Positions 10,953-22,130 are shown, counted from the stretch's first letter. The stretch is DNA of 64,000 bases from Diphasiastrum complanatum (GCA_029204225.1 CM055092.1:21169669-21233668); one strand, 5' to 3'. Numbers and translations are program-made. The notes: a model not told the origin generated them from the sequence alone.

Positions 10953-12602
10953 AGATCTTCAAGGGCAAAAGTGGAGCCATCAAGGCTCACATATCAAGGC
11001 AAAGGACAGCAAGTTGAGGGTATATCATCCACTTCTTATGCTTTATCTAGTTTTGAAGAACCGTCTAATGTTGAAGATGCATTGAACTCCAAAGAATGGT
11101 ATAAAGCTATGTTGGATGAGTATGATGCCTTGATTGAGAATGAAACTTGGTTGCTTGTTGAGAGACCTCAAAGGAATGTAATAGGATGCAAGTGGGTCTT
11201 CAATCTTAAGTTGAATGCAAATGGGAGTGTTAACAAACATAAAGCAAGATTAGTTGCAATAGGTTATGCTCAAGAGAGAGGGATAGACTATGAGGAAACT
11301 TTTGCACCCGTGGCCAAGATGGTCACAATAAGACTAATCATTGCACTTGCATCACATTTTGGATGGATTCTATGTCAAATGGATGTCTCTAATGCTTTCT
11401 TGAATGGTTTTTTGGAAGAGGACATCTATATGGAGCAGCCACAAGGGTTCATCAAGCATGGAATGGAGAACAAAGTATGCCATCTCCAAAGAAGCATCTA
11501 TGGCTTGAAGCAAGCCTCGAGATCTTGGAATTCAAGACTACATTGCTATCTTATTTCACTTTCTTTTGTTCAAAGTGAATATGATCCCACTCTTTACATT
11601 AAGTTTGATGATGTTTGTATTGTACTTTTACTCATTTATGTAGATGACATCATCATTAGTGGAAATAGTGTTGATGGTATTGAAAAAATCAAGATAGATC
11701 TATCCTTAGAGTTCAAGATGGTAGATCTAGGGTGTCTTCACTTCATCTTAGGCATAGAAGTACTTAGAGGGTCTGATTTTATCTTTATAAGTCAAGTAAA
11801 CTATGCTCAAAGTCTTTTGAAGAAGTTTAAGATGGAAGTATGCAAAAGTGTTGACACACCAATGGAGCAAGATGTAAAAGTGCCAAATGAAGATGATGAA
11901 AGATCCTTCATGGACATCACTTTGTTTAGGAAACTTATAGGTTCCTTAATGTGGATCACTATAACTAGACCAGATCTTAGCTTTAGTGTATGTATGTTGA
12001 GCCAATCCATGCAAAAGCCATTGAATATCCATTGGAGAAAGGCTAAGAGGATTCTAAGATACATCTCGGGTACATTGGATTTTGGGATTCTATATAGAGG
12101 AGATGTGATTAACCTTCATGCATTTAGTGATTCAGATTTTGCAGGGGACAATAGGGATAGGAAATCAACAAGTGCCTATTCAACTTTCATAGGAGAAGGT
12201 GTGGTTTCATGGCTTTCAAAAAAACAAGAAACTATATCTCTATCTTCAACCGAGGCCGAGTACAAAGCTTTGACAACCACTACAAAGGAGGTACTTTGGA
12301 TCAAGAGATTATTGGTGGAACTAAAGATCATGGATTCAGAGGAGGCACCAATCATCTACAATGACAATATATCAGCCCAACACCTTGCATCTAACCCAAT
12401 CTTCCATGCAAGATCTAAGCACATTGAGATATGCCATCACTTTGTGAGAGAAATGGTGCAAGCCAAGGAGATTGCTTTGGAGCATGTTCCAAGCAATGAA
12501 TGTGTAGCTGATCTACTTACTAAACCACTTCAAAAGACACCTTTTATGAAGTTCAGATCATCACTTGGAGTGATTAGTAAAGCAATGATTGAACCAAGCT
12601 AG
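10953..12602 (+). pseudogene. Copia A reverse transcriptase and RNase H
   Basis: Second part of the same polyprotein, in the frame restored after the one-base loss. The RT has KARLVAIGYAQERGIDYEETFAPV, the YVDD catalytic motif in IYVDDIIISG, and a full RNase H with FSDSDFAGD, STEAEYKAL and NDNISAQHLA. It ends at the TAG 12600-12602, the natural stop of the family. Apart from the shift upstream I see no lesion. The RT has AIGYAQ where E has AKGYAQ, so a conserved Lys is Ile. Confidence 0.9.
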
Positions 12603-12607
12603 ATAGT

Positions 12608-12616
12608 GAGGAGGAG
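12608..12616 (+). other. Polypurine tract of copia A
   Basis: Purine run GAGGAGGAG directly before the LTR start TGTTAAAAATTC. The same tract is found in element E at 59945-59953. Confidence 0.8.
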
Positions 12617-13298
12617 TGTTAAAAATTCACAATTCTAGCTTGACTAGTTTTGGTCATATGACTTGTAAATAGTTAGATGGTCATGATGTGGCTTGTCACA
12701 CGTGCCAAATAGCATAGGATTCCATTCATAAGGATGTTCTCAAGTAGACCTAAGTGTTAGAACCTTTGGAATGAGTCCAAATTATGCTTAGATACAAGGG
12801 AGAAAAAATAGGAGCTATTTTTGGTAATTTTTGCATTGTTGAGGGATCTCCAAGATTCCAACCCTAACTTGGTAGGGATGAAAGATCCACCAAAATTAGC
12901 ATTAGGGATAGGTTTAGGGATACTCATACCTGCCCAAAACCGTGATGGATCATGTATATATAGGTGATGATATCTCACCAAAATCAATCAAGCAATTTCA
13001 TGATTTTTCTCTCATAATGGTGCAATTGCTCTCTATATTCATAATTGTTTGAGTACTTGTGATTACTAATGATTATAGGATTGAATGTAGGTCTGGTGTA
13101 CAGTACTCAGACTGTGGGAGGCCGTACTTTCACACGTGTGAAGCCTTCTTCAAGGATTTGGGCCATTTAGTGAGGTTCAAGCATAGATTTTTGATGGATT
13201 TTGATGGTTCAACTTGTGCTAATCTTATGAAATCATAATCTATTGTTTCCCTCATCATTTCAAGTGTTTTAGGATCCTTATTTGCTGTAATTTTTACA
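12617..13298 (+). repeat. 3' LTR of copia A (family X, 682 bp)
   Basis: Starts TGTTAAAAATTC and ends TAATTTTTACA, same length as both LTRs of E. It contains the palindrome CACACGTGTG at 13131-13140 and a TATA-like stretch (ATGTATATATAGG, about 12953-12963). After the final CA the sequence is gypsy B protease. Confidence 0.95.
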
Positions 13299-13783
13299 TA
13301 ACACACAAACTACATGCCTGCTATCTTTATGGGGATATCGACAGCTACACCTTTTCGTTCTACACAGGATTGATCTGCTAGTTTGATGGCAAATCTTGTT
13401 GGCTTCAATCCTTGTAAACCCCATTTTTCATATAAAGTAGTGGAGATTAGATTGACACCCAATCCTCCATCTACCACTGCCGCCTCGTCCTCGTATCTCT
13501 TGTGTTTGATTGGCAAAGTGATGTTGTGTTCCTCACTTTCCCATGCTGCTCCAATGTGGAGGGCATTATTTGTTTCATCATAGTCCGCACAATATATGGG
13601 CTCAGGCGCTACTGGCTCCTCATCCGCTTTGGCCCATTCAGCTAGAAGGCTCTTCACTTGTGGTGCAATCCGTAATAGTTCTCTGAGTGGTAAACTAATA
13701 TGTCTTGACAGTAAAAGTGTGAGCCTTTTAGTGCGTGGTTCCTCGGGCTCCACCATGTGAAAAGGTGGTTCATGTTGGCGCAA
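13299..13783 (-). pseudogene. Gypsy B protease, N-terminal half
   Basis: Retropepsin-like domain on the minus strand: EDEAAVVDGGLGVNLIS holds the expected active-site region, with VDGG where many relatives have a D-S/T-G triad, then LADQSCVERKGVAVDIPIKIAGM. A TAG follows the final Met near 13314, next to the edge of the C/A block. The domain resumes at 4012 with KIVITFVVMDIP, so the block sits inside the protease. Upstream it is in a different frame from gag. Confidence 0.75.
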
Positions 13784-13924
13784 CCAATCATTCTGATCAG
13801 TGCACAGTGGTGAGCCCGATTGCAGTTTCCGTTCGATGCCGACTGGAGGTTCTGTGGGATTGTCTCTTTCTTGCTCTTTTTCCTTCGCTTGTGCTTTCTG
13901 TACCCAGTGTCTTATTTTCTGGTA

Positions 13925-15566
13925 CTATCTTCTCTCTTCCCTCACATTTGGATATGGCACTGAAATTGAGGGTTGGTTGTCAGTCACCAATGGTGGTGGT
14001 GAGGGAGCCACTTCCTTCCTCTTCTGTGCTCGCGTAACAGCTAACACAGGAGCGTGGAATTGTCGACCTTCCGATGGCATCCCTGCTGGAACTGCTGGTT
14101 GTTGTATGGCAATGAGGTTAAGAGGTACACTGGTTTCAGGTTTAAACGGACAATTCTTGTAACAACGTCTATAACCGCATTCTCGGCAGGAGGTTGTATA
14201 TTGTCCCTTGTAGGGACATTCTACTATTCTATGTCCGTCATCGCATGCATAGCAGCCGTAATTTCTTCTGCCTTGGCGCTGAGTTTGAGCTGCATAGGCC
14301 AAAACATATTCATTTATGGCAGGATCCATAAATGGTTCATCTGGTCCGTACCATTGCTGCTGCTCAAGTTGAGGTGGCATTTGCATCTCTGGTTCCGCTG
14401 CTGTCAGGTTTACATGGGCCACTTGTTGATTGGCTGGCCCTGGTGGAGCAGGTAAGGCCATACGCTGTGGTTGATTTGGTGTGCCGTACCTTGGTGCCGT
14501 GTTGGGTGCCCCTTGATGATAATGATAGGAAGTCTGATAAGGACTTCTCTTCTGTTGAACAATATGAGGATTAAATGGACAAAATGTCGTATCGTGCAAT
14601 GTTGCATTGCACAGATGGCAGAATCTACATGTCAGTCTCAGATTTTGCTTTAGGACTGGACACTCATTCGTCGTATGGTTTTGCGTGCATACTGAACACC
14701 GTACATTCTCCCGTTGAGGGTACTGCAGCTGGTTTGGTTCTGGTTGATGTGGAGTTACTGCTACAGTTCCCTGTAAGGCCTTCAATTTTTGGTCAAACTG
14801 TACCGTAAGTTGCTCCATCTTCTGTTTGTGTAATTTTGTCATTTGCTCCAGCAGCAGTTCTGAGGATAGAACGAATGCGTTTGATGATGATGATGCGATT
14901 GAGGGAGTAGGAGTGTGGGTGGAAGGATATTCGTCATTAGGCCCCTCATCATCTTCCCTGATGGCATCTTCCATAGCTTCTTGCAGAGTAGTGTACTGCT
15001 CCCATCGTTTCAGTTCTCTTCTGATGCTTCGTGGTAATCCGGCTAGGAACCACATGATCACCGCATGATCGGGAGTCAGGGCTGCACTGCACTCAGATCG
15101 TAGATGTTTGACCCGTTCAATATAGTCCCGGACCCTTTCTCGTTTTCCCATCTTGACTTTGCTCAACAGGAGAAATGGGTCTTCCAGGAACTTTCTCGGT
15201 TTAAAGCGCGTAATGAGAGCCACTTTAACCGCCTCCCAGGTGGATTTTTCTTCCTCTGACAGGTTAAAAAAACCAATCCTGAGCCACTGCCAGTAAGGAC
15301 ATAGGAAATAGCATCAGCTTCTCAGCAGGTGTCTGTTCGCCGTAGATTTCACAAGCTTGCTCGTAGATCTGGAGGAAGCGGATGAGATCTGATGATCCGT
15401 CGTATTTTGGTATTTCCATCCGTGGTGCTCTCCGGACTGCTTGCAAGGGAGCGATAGGTATGGGTTGGCCCATTGGATCCATTGGTGCCGGTTCCGGTTC
15501 TGCCTCTTGTTGCACAGCTACTAATCTGGGAAGGTGTGGTGCTTGATTTGCTATCCTTCGTGCTAT
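13925..15566 (-). pseudogene. Gypsy B gag with four cysteine-rich knuckles
   Basis: Gag of a Tat/Athila-like element. From the N-terminus: VQQEAEPEPAPM, the capsid-like segment IPKYDGSSDLIRFLQIYEQACEIYGE, then AQDWFF, and in a second frame FKPRKFLEDPFLLLSKVKM. One extra T in a run of seven near 15268 explains the frame change. A Gln/Pro-rich spacer leads to four knuckles: 14660-14698 (C-X2-C-X3-H-X4-C), 14579-14620 (the canonical C-X2-C-X4-H-X4-C), 14216-14254 (X3 again) and 14150-14188 (C-X2-C-X4-C-X3-C). Three of the four depart from the retroviral spacing. The frame ends at 13925. Confidence 0.8.
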
Positions 15567-15860
15567 TTGTCATCCCGATCTCAGATTCATCCGATGTAGG
15601 TGGATATCTTAGATTAAAAGTCCTAGATAGGCTAGGTACGGTTACAACGATCCCGCTAGATTAGAGTAAGGCCCCTTAGCATAATTTAGACTTAGTCATA
15701 GGATAGATTAATTAGACAGTAGGATAGCTGGGAGTTCGATTAGATTAGGTAGGGTAGACATGGTGCCGATAGATCCATGTATATGAAAAGCCCATCTTGT
15801 ACAAACTGTCCTTGCCCATGTACAAAATCCCAACCTACCCCACCCCTTTCTCTTTTTACT
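15567..15860. other. Unassigned sequence between gypsy B and gypsy K
   Basis: At 15566 the similarity between gypsy B and gypsy D stops. Up to about 15860, where K gag becomes recognisable, I see short TAGATTA-type repeats and no coding signal. It may be K leader. Confidence 0.4.
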
Positions 15861-16649
15861 TGTAAAAATACCACGATCTTTGAGAATGCTTGTGACATTT
15901 ATGGCGAAACATCAAACAAAGCAATAGTCCAACTTTTCTCAATGACCATGATAGATCGAGCACATGAATGGTTCTTCAACCTTGATCATGAAGATAAACT
16001 TGATTGGTCTATCCTGAAAGAGTCCTTCATCGAACGTTTCAAACCGTTTTGTTTGATTGAAAGTCCCTTTGTCGAATTAAGTAATATCAAGATGACAAAG
16101 GACGCTGACTATTTCACAAAGTGGGCCGAGGCACGGGCTGTGGCCAAAGACAATGCAAAAGAAACTGCTTGGTTGTTACTAGAACAAGTGATAGGCCGGT
16201 TCGGTACACCCAGAGAACTCATCTCTGACAGGGGTACCCATTTCCTAAACAAAACTATCAAGGCTTTGACCGATCAGTTGACGATCAAGCACCGGAAAAC
16301 ACAGGTGATGGAATTCAGTGCTGAAAAGAGAATGGAAGACTCACAAAGCAGTAATCAGCCTGAGCAATGCCATAGAAAACTGATGAGGTTCGTACTGAAG
16401 GAAGGACAGAGGACCGACATAGAAATCCAAAGTCTAAAAGAAGAATTGAAGAAACAAAAGAACCTACAAATTAGAGCCACTAACGAGCTGGTTAGCACCA
16501 ATAAGAAGCAAGATACCTGGAAGCAGAAGTACAATGACCTCAAGGAGGCTAGTGAAAGACGACAGATAAGCCATATGGAGGGGTATAAAGGGCAGGAAAA
16601 GATCCTAGCCAACACCAAGGTGGAACTAGCTGCAACAAAACTACCGTAG
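15861..16649 (+). pseudogene. Gag-integrase-coiled-coil fusion frame of gypsy K
   Basis: An open frame runs from 15777 to 16649; the recognisable part starts near 15870. Gag segment FENACDIYGETSNKAIVQLF to FVELSNIKM is the same region as ACEIYGEQTPAEKLMLF to LLSKVKM in B. It is followed in frame, at about 16100, by integrase core sequence DYFTKWAEARAV, LISDRGTHFLNKT and LTIKHRKT. After about 16305 the frame continues as a charged, heptad-rich segment (QSLKEELKKQKN, NKKQDTWKQKYNDLKEASE) that should form a coiled coil. Protease, RT and RNase H have dropped out without breaking the frame. The integrase piece keeps the two Asp motifs but lacks the Glu motif. Whether the fusion was ever translated is unknown. 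Confidence 0.7.
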
Positions 16650-16651
16650 CC

Positions 16652-17303
16652 ATGCTAGCTAGGCAGTTACATGAGTATCAAAGAAAAGAAGCGGCACGAG
16701 GACCAATCAGGCCTCAGAGTTCCCTCAACCCTTTACCCGCTTACCCTGTGCACCGCAAGGAAATGTTGTCGGACAGTCTGTTCTACAAAAATTTTGATGC
16801 TTACAACTTATATCTACCGCCCATGGAGTTTCAGATAGATATCCAGGTTTTTGAGCTAGGACCATCCACAAGTTTCGCCCTCAGATTCACATGGCCACTC
16901 ATCCCAGGTAGTTTTGAAAACTGCAAAGATTCCTGCGAGAGCTTATGTAGGTTCTCAGCTGTTGTTGCACACCAGAAAGATGATATCATTAGATTGGCCG
17001 GCCACTATGCCTACTATCTGCAGAATTGGCTACTACAATCTTGGGGCTCTAAGACTAAACCCACCAAGATCCACCTTACCATGGTACAACCCCAATGAGT
17101 CCATGGAGTCAGGAGCGGACTTAGCATTGTACCTGCGGATGCGTGACAGAACTTCCAAGGAATGCAAAACCCTAAATGAGATGCTTTATTTTAAGTTCCT
17201 GGAAGGTGCCGATCCAGCCCTTGTGGATGTGGCCAAAGTGGACCCCAATTACACCGGGGAGTTGAAAAACCAACAGACGGAAATGTGCAAGAATACACTA
17301 TAA
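16652..17303 (+). pseudogene. Accessory frame of gypsy K, second part (frameshifted)
   Basis: I do not recognise this protein family. It starts two bases after the previous stop and reads LPAYPVHRKEML, FALRFTWPLIPGSFENC, KDDIIRLAGHYAYYLQNW up to 17098. The continuation (ALYLRMRDRTSKECK, FLEGADPALVDVAKVD) is in another frame to 17303, so one frameshift probably lies near 17085. The layout, coiled coil then a globular part with a YLQNW-like and a FLEGADPAL-like segment, parallels the accessory frame of D at 27137-28890 (YARDLEHLMG, WLRGAHESLH). An accessory or env-position ORF is the best reading. Confidence 0.5.
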
Positions 17304-17957
17304 CCACCCACCTCACTATTATGCATCATACACTAGACACGGTATGGTGAGCACCTGTTGCAAGTCTCAGTTTTCTATGCATACATCTTTATTGCATCTC
17401 TATAAAAACTCTGAGCTGCATTTGGACATTTGCTAACTTTTATGGGCATAAATGACTGTATAGACGCATAGTTGAGGGGGGTTTGAGAGGGAAAAAAATG
17501 GGAACAAAAATAGTGTAGTGGGGTGGGGAGTGACTCCATCGCCCAAAGGGTAAGGCACATAAGAAAAATATATATAAAAGAAAGAAAAGAAAACATAAAA
17601 AGAGAGAGAAAGAAAGCTTGAGAGAAAAGTAAGAGAAAAACGAGAAAAAATAAAAAGACTTCAACTGTATGTACCATATCTCGAACCAATTTGTGAGGAT
17701 GAGTGACACCTCATACATCCATAAGAGGTGAGGACGATTTTCCTGATTGATTCCATAGACTACTGGAAAACCAGTACTTCCTAGCATCTTGTGTATTGGA
17801 TCTTAGGACAGTAAGTTGTCCTACATGGACTACTGTCAGAATATAGGGCTTGAGAGGAGAGTCAGTACAGAGAGGAGACTAGATGGTTATTTCCTGCTGA
17901 ATCTGTTCTTTGAGAGTATAAGTCGAATGTCTAAACAAAAAAAAATTGATAATCACT
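17304..17957 (+). other. Polypurine-rich tail of gypsy K, possible LTR start
   Basis: Purine-rich plus strand from about 17472. A run ending GTGGGGTGGGGAG at 17530 is followed by TGACTCCATCG, which could be a polypurine tract and LTR start. That would make the K LTR about 1.0 kb (17531-18527). Only the part from 17958 on is confirmed by its match to F. Confidence 0.4.
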
Positions 17958-18527
17958 AATTGGACCCGACCTCTATGAAACAACAGAGCAGGCCGTCCAC
18001 CATCTGCGGTTGAAATACACTGCCTTGGTTAAGCGTCACACTAGTCACACCCGCCGTCGGTATTGTCTAGCAAAATACCTAGAACCGACGGTAGGCGAAA
18101 ATGCCGCTGCTTAGCAAACAAAGCCGTGCGTACAACTTGCACCCCACGAGCACATCATAGACAGTAAATCAATTTCCAGCCCACGTAAGTTTTTTACTAA
18201 CTGTAAGCCGAATTCAATGGGGAAAGAGATATTAGCAAGATCCTAACGTGAATTAGTGATCAGAAGTTTTATGGAACTAGGACCCTAGAAAGCTAGTGAA
18301 TCATTGCATCAAAAGTACTAGAAGCCCCTCCTTACAGTCATACTTCTGAGAGACTAGAACATTCTCATTGGCTCGGGAGCACGGGGTACAGAGGAAGCCC
18401 CCAGGATTGGATGTGGCAGGACCTTCGTTACTCACGTAGGGCATAGCCACCATCAGTAGTGGTGCCCCTTCACTTTTTTTTAGGACGTTTTGGCTGGACT
18501 AATTCCTTGTCAAAAATGGCCCTAACA
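17958..18527 (+). repeat. 3' part of LTR of gypsy K (shared with F)
   Basis: Matches the complement of 44532-45101 over its whole length, with scattered differences, including the end GGCCCTAACA. What follows (CTATCTAACTC) is not a primer site, so this is a 3' LTR or a solo LTR, not a 5' LTR. Confidence 0.85.
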
Positions 18528-18559
18528 CTATCTAACTCAAATCCGAGCTACACTAGAAG

Positions 18560-19425
18560 GATATGTGCTCAATTCACACTCCTTATATGTACAACATGAA
18601 ATCTAGTGGAAATTATCATGGACATGATCCCAAACTCGAGATAGGAAGATACTATTTTAATAATCTTCACACTCCTCTTAAAATTTATGTTCCTGTCATC
18701 ATAGATTTCGAAATTAGGCCAAGGTTAGACCTCACCTTCATAAAGACATTCTTGAGTAGAGGCTTGGTGAGAAGATCTGCAACAAATCTGAAGATGAAAC
18801 ATGCTCCAATGAGATCTCTCTTCCAATGACTTTTTCTCTTACAAAATGATGAGCCACTTCAATATGCTTGCTCCTTGCATGAAAGACTGGATTATTTGCA
18901 AGAGCCCGAGCAGAAATGTTATCATTCTTGATAATTGGTAAATCTTCATATGCATAACACTTAAGCTCCAAAAGTAGCCTTTTCATCCATAAAACTTCCT
19001 TTTTTTGTGGTTGTAAGAGATTTGTATTCAGCTTCACAGGATGATAAGGAAATAGTTGCCTATTTCTTTGACAGCCAAGAAACCAAATTTCCTCCAAGAA
19101 ATATAGTGTAAGCACTTGTGAATTTTCTATCCAACCTGTCTCCTACAAAATCTGAATCTGAAAAAGCAATCAAAGTCAGATCTTCTCCTTCATAGTATAG
19201 TCCATAATCCAAGGTAGAAGATATATACCTCAAGACTCTTTTAGCCAACTTCCAATGATATAACTTTGGATCATGCATGTGTTGACTTAGCTTTTGAACA
19301 CAAAAGCTTAGATCAGGCCTAGTCACTATTAACCAAATAAGTGAGCCAATAAGACTCCTATAAAGAGTGATGTCCTCAAAGGATTTTTCATCATCTTTAA
19401 TAAAAACTTTTATAATTGATTGATC
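18560..19425 (-). mobile_element. Copia P fragment (RT end, RNase H, LTR start)
   Basis: Minus strand, Ty1/copia. The stretch 19425-18738 encodes the RT end (TRPDLSFCVQKLSQHM) and RNase H (FSDSDFVGDRLDRK, KEVLWMKRLLLELK, NDNISARALANNP, HARSKHIEVAHHF). Sequence is closest to element G in style. Two frames are needed (break near 19075) and the end is shifted after EHVSSSD. A polypurine run TTTAAGAGGAG at about 18672-18682 precedes TGTGAAGATT, so about 110 bases of LTR remain before K is reached. Confidence 0.8.
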
Positions 19426-20053
19426 TTTAGTTTAGCCGCAATCTATCTTTTCAAACCCTTTGGGTGCTAATCTAGGATTTAGTTTAAGCACCTTGCTAGT
19501 TGGGTAAGCCTTAATAAGGTTTTGCATTTTGTCATCTTAGATTTGTTTTATTTCTAATTTGAGCACTAATTGGGTAAGCCTTAGTGCTTCATAATTGTTT
19601 TTTCTATTTCGCATTCCGTCCGAAGCTTGGTAGAAACTTAGGAAGCGGACGATCCTCTCTATACTACACCACATCGTGAGTAGATTTAGCCAAACATTGA
19701 CAAATCAGATTTACTTGCAACACAGATCTGAAATAAGCATCATTCTAATGAAAGGTCCTACTCTTGATACTACAATCACATATTTGGTCGCTATTATGAA
19801 TGTAGCTTGGATTTCAACCAATCCAATTCTAGATCCAATTGAAGATAAACTAATTCTAGTCAGTTAGGCTTTATCTTATAATGAGAATGCGAGTTATTGA
19901 TGAGCAAATCTTACGATATATGGATCCTACAAGATTTGGTATTCATAACATTCCTGATGAACCACCAAAAATCACCAAAAGCATTTATTTTGAAGGGAGG
20001 GAAGCCAACATGACCAAGGACTAAGAAGCAAGCTAAGCCCACGATAATACGGT
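19426..20053 (+). other. Probable gypsy L leader, non-coding
   Basis: No reliable coding signal. It contains two related GGGTAAGCCTTA segments (about 19502-19511 and 19573-19582) and precedes decayed gypsy coding sequence on the same strand, so it may be its leader. Confidence 0.3.
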
Positions 20054-21040
20054 TTGGAAATAGACCGTAATCCACCAAATGAGGCGGTTACGACAGTTGA
20101 TCCAAAGATCATCAGGCATGTTGCTATGCCACTTTTATTGGACAAAGATGAAGGAAATATCGATCCTGATCTTGATTCTTCAAGTCAGATCTCCCAGAAG
20201 TCAGAAGCACCATTGGCCAAGAAATCCAAAAGCAAAGCTGAAGCACGTCAAAGTCAAAGTGGATGTAGTATATCATCATATACTGAAGCACTTCAAAATC
20301 TATACTTTGGATGATGTGTTCATTATGCTGCCAAAAGCTCATCAAGCACTTGAGGAAGAAGTTCCAGAACTGTAAGAACTATATGATGGACCAACTACCC
20401 ATGAATCTAGCTGAACCATATAAAGATGAGAAGATAGTCCAAGTTGGAGGACAACTTTCAATAGATCAATTTGATGCTTTGAGAAAGTTGTTGGTCTAGT
20501 ATCATGATTGTTTTACTTGGTCTGACAAAGATCTGAAGGGTATTTCTACCTCAGTCGTTGAGCATATTATTCCAATTAATACCAGGTGTAGTTTCAAAGG
20601 TATTCAGATTTTATGGATGTAGTTCAAACTTTACAGATCTTAGCAAGAAGGAGTTATAGAGGTTGTTGGAAGCTGATTTCATTCATGAGATTGAGCATAC
20701 TGAATGTGTTTCTCCAATCGTCAAGGAATATTTGCAAAATTTTGTTGAAATCTATGAGTCCATGGTTTGGAGACAGAACATTTGGAACATCTAGAGAAAG
20801 TGCTTGAACGATGTCGGAAGTATTAGATCTCATTAAATCCATAAAAGTGTCAGATTTGGGTTACCCACAGAATTCATGTGACTTCGAGACCTGGCATAGC
20901 TACAAATCTTTCCACGATCAAAATCATCATGTATTTACCTCCTCTAGGCGCGATCCGAGGAGTTTATATTTTTATGGATCATGCAAACTACTATCAAATT
21001 CGTATTTCGTTTTTTTAGATTTAGCACGGTGCTGAAGTCA
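20054..21040 (+). pseudogene. Decayed Ty3/gypsy reverse transcriptase region, element L
   Basis: Short segments in changing frames spell a gypsy pol: KIYTLDDVFIMLP, then the RT entry region (around 20500-20560: CFTWSDKDLKGIS, VVEHIIPI), LLEADFIHEIEHTE..SPIVK near 20665-20725, the region just after the catalytic site (FGDRT near 20770), and VYIFMDHANYYQIRI near 20960-21000. Between SPIVK and the next segment most of the RT palm, including the catalytic Asp pair, is deleted. Many stops. This is an old relic. Confidence 0.65.
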
Positions 21041-21640
21041 ATGTAGAAACTAAGAGTTTCCATCAGTCAAAGCCTTAGCATTTTTCTTAGTTTTTCCTTG
21101 CTGTTTTTTTTTACTGTTGCATTTTGAACTATGTTTTGCACAGTTTGCATTTTTGAACTGTTTTGTCATGCAGTTTGCAAATTTTGGTCATGAGAAAAAT
21201 GCATCAAAAGTCAAAACACTTAGAAAATAATTCTAGCCAACTTTCCCGACACTATCGCGTTTTTCGCTTTTCGGAAAAATGTGACACTGCCTTAGAAGTG
21301 CCTTAGAAAAGTTTTCAGGCCTACTGTCGGATTTTTCGCTTTTTCACCTTTCGGAAAAAAGCGACACTGTCGTCTTTTTAGCCCTTATTAGAAAAGCGAC
21401 ACTGCCCTTAAAAATGTGACATTGCCTTAGAAAAGTTTTCAGGCCTATTGTTGGGTTTTTCACTTTTTCGCCTTTAGAAACAAAAGACACTGCCCTTGAA
21501 AATGCGACTCTGCTCTTAAAATTGCGAAAGTGTCTTTTGGAAAAATGCGAAGATCTGCAGCGTGAAGGCACTGTGCAACGGACAGAAGGCAGCAAATGCA
21601 CAGAGGACAACGACAAGAAACTAGCATCAATTTTGATTAA
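21041..21640. repeat. Degenerate repeats with a 124-base period
   Basis: No gene. The segment TTAGAAAAGTTTTCAGGCCT occurs at 21303 and again at 21427, each followed by TTTTTCACTTT/TTTTTCGC motifs and GCGACACTGCC-like words. This looks like a diverged tandem duplication. Confidence 0.5.
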
Positions 21641-22130
21641 GTCTAATGCATTTCTTTTTTATTAGATCTTTAAACTTAATCAGTTCCCTGGATTGATCAC
21701 ATAATGATATAGTCATGGACACAGAATAGACATAACTATAAAAGTTTGAGATAACTCTAGAGTGAGGTTTACAGATCAGCAGTAGCTAGTCATATTATTC
21801 GTGAGAGAGAACATCTCTCTTGCGCCAATGCGCTAATCTGATAAACAGATAGCGCTTAAGAAAATATTATTAATTCAGCTCTGAAAATAGAAGCGATTTC
21901 CTCAATGCTATGTTCTGTGATGTGTATGATCTGCAATATTGGAATGCATGCTAGCAGTAGATATCTTTCTGTTGTTGTTTTACTTAACATTATCTATTTT
22001 TTACAAGTTTAATTTTACAAAACAGATCGTCAGAAATGATCTAGGGTTTGGAAGAGAATTAGACCGTAGTCAGTAGCAGTAGCTACTCTTGCCAAGTTGA
22101 CTCTATCCGGCCTTTCTACATTCCCATGAC
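21641..22130 (+). repeat. Probable 5' LTR region of copia M
   Basis: No coding signal. It has a TATA motif (CTATAAAAG, about 21736-21745) and ends just before a degenerate tRNA-Met primer site. The LTR start was not found. Confidence 0.35.

Larger units (their letters stand above)
8695..13298 (+). mobile_element. Copia A (family X), 5'-truncated Ty1/copia element
   Basis: Carries gag (from about residue 22 of the family protein), protease, integrase, RT, RNase H, polypurine tract and a 682-bp 3' LTR. It is nearly identical to element E at 54494-60635, which supplies the missing 5' LTR, primer site and gag start for comparison. It lies next to gypsy B sequence on its right, so it once inserted into the B protease. 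Its own target duplication cannot be checked because the 5' end is gone. Confidence 0.9.
15861..18527 (+). mobile_element. Gypsy K, internally deleted Ty3/gypsy element
   Basis: Plus-strand element with gag start, integrase core, a coiled-coil accessory frame, a second accessory frame and a 3' LTR whose last 570 bases match the LTR of F. Protease, RT and RNase H are missing through an internal deletion. No 5' LTR is visible. Its gag and integrase resemble those of B and D. Confidence 0.7.

Noticed and set aside
21041-21640. CRISPR-like repeat array
   Set aside because: Repeat copies are diverged, unequal and in a eukaryotic genome.
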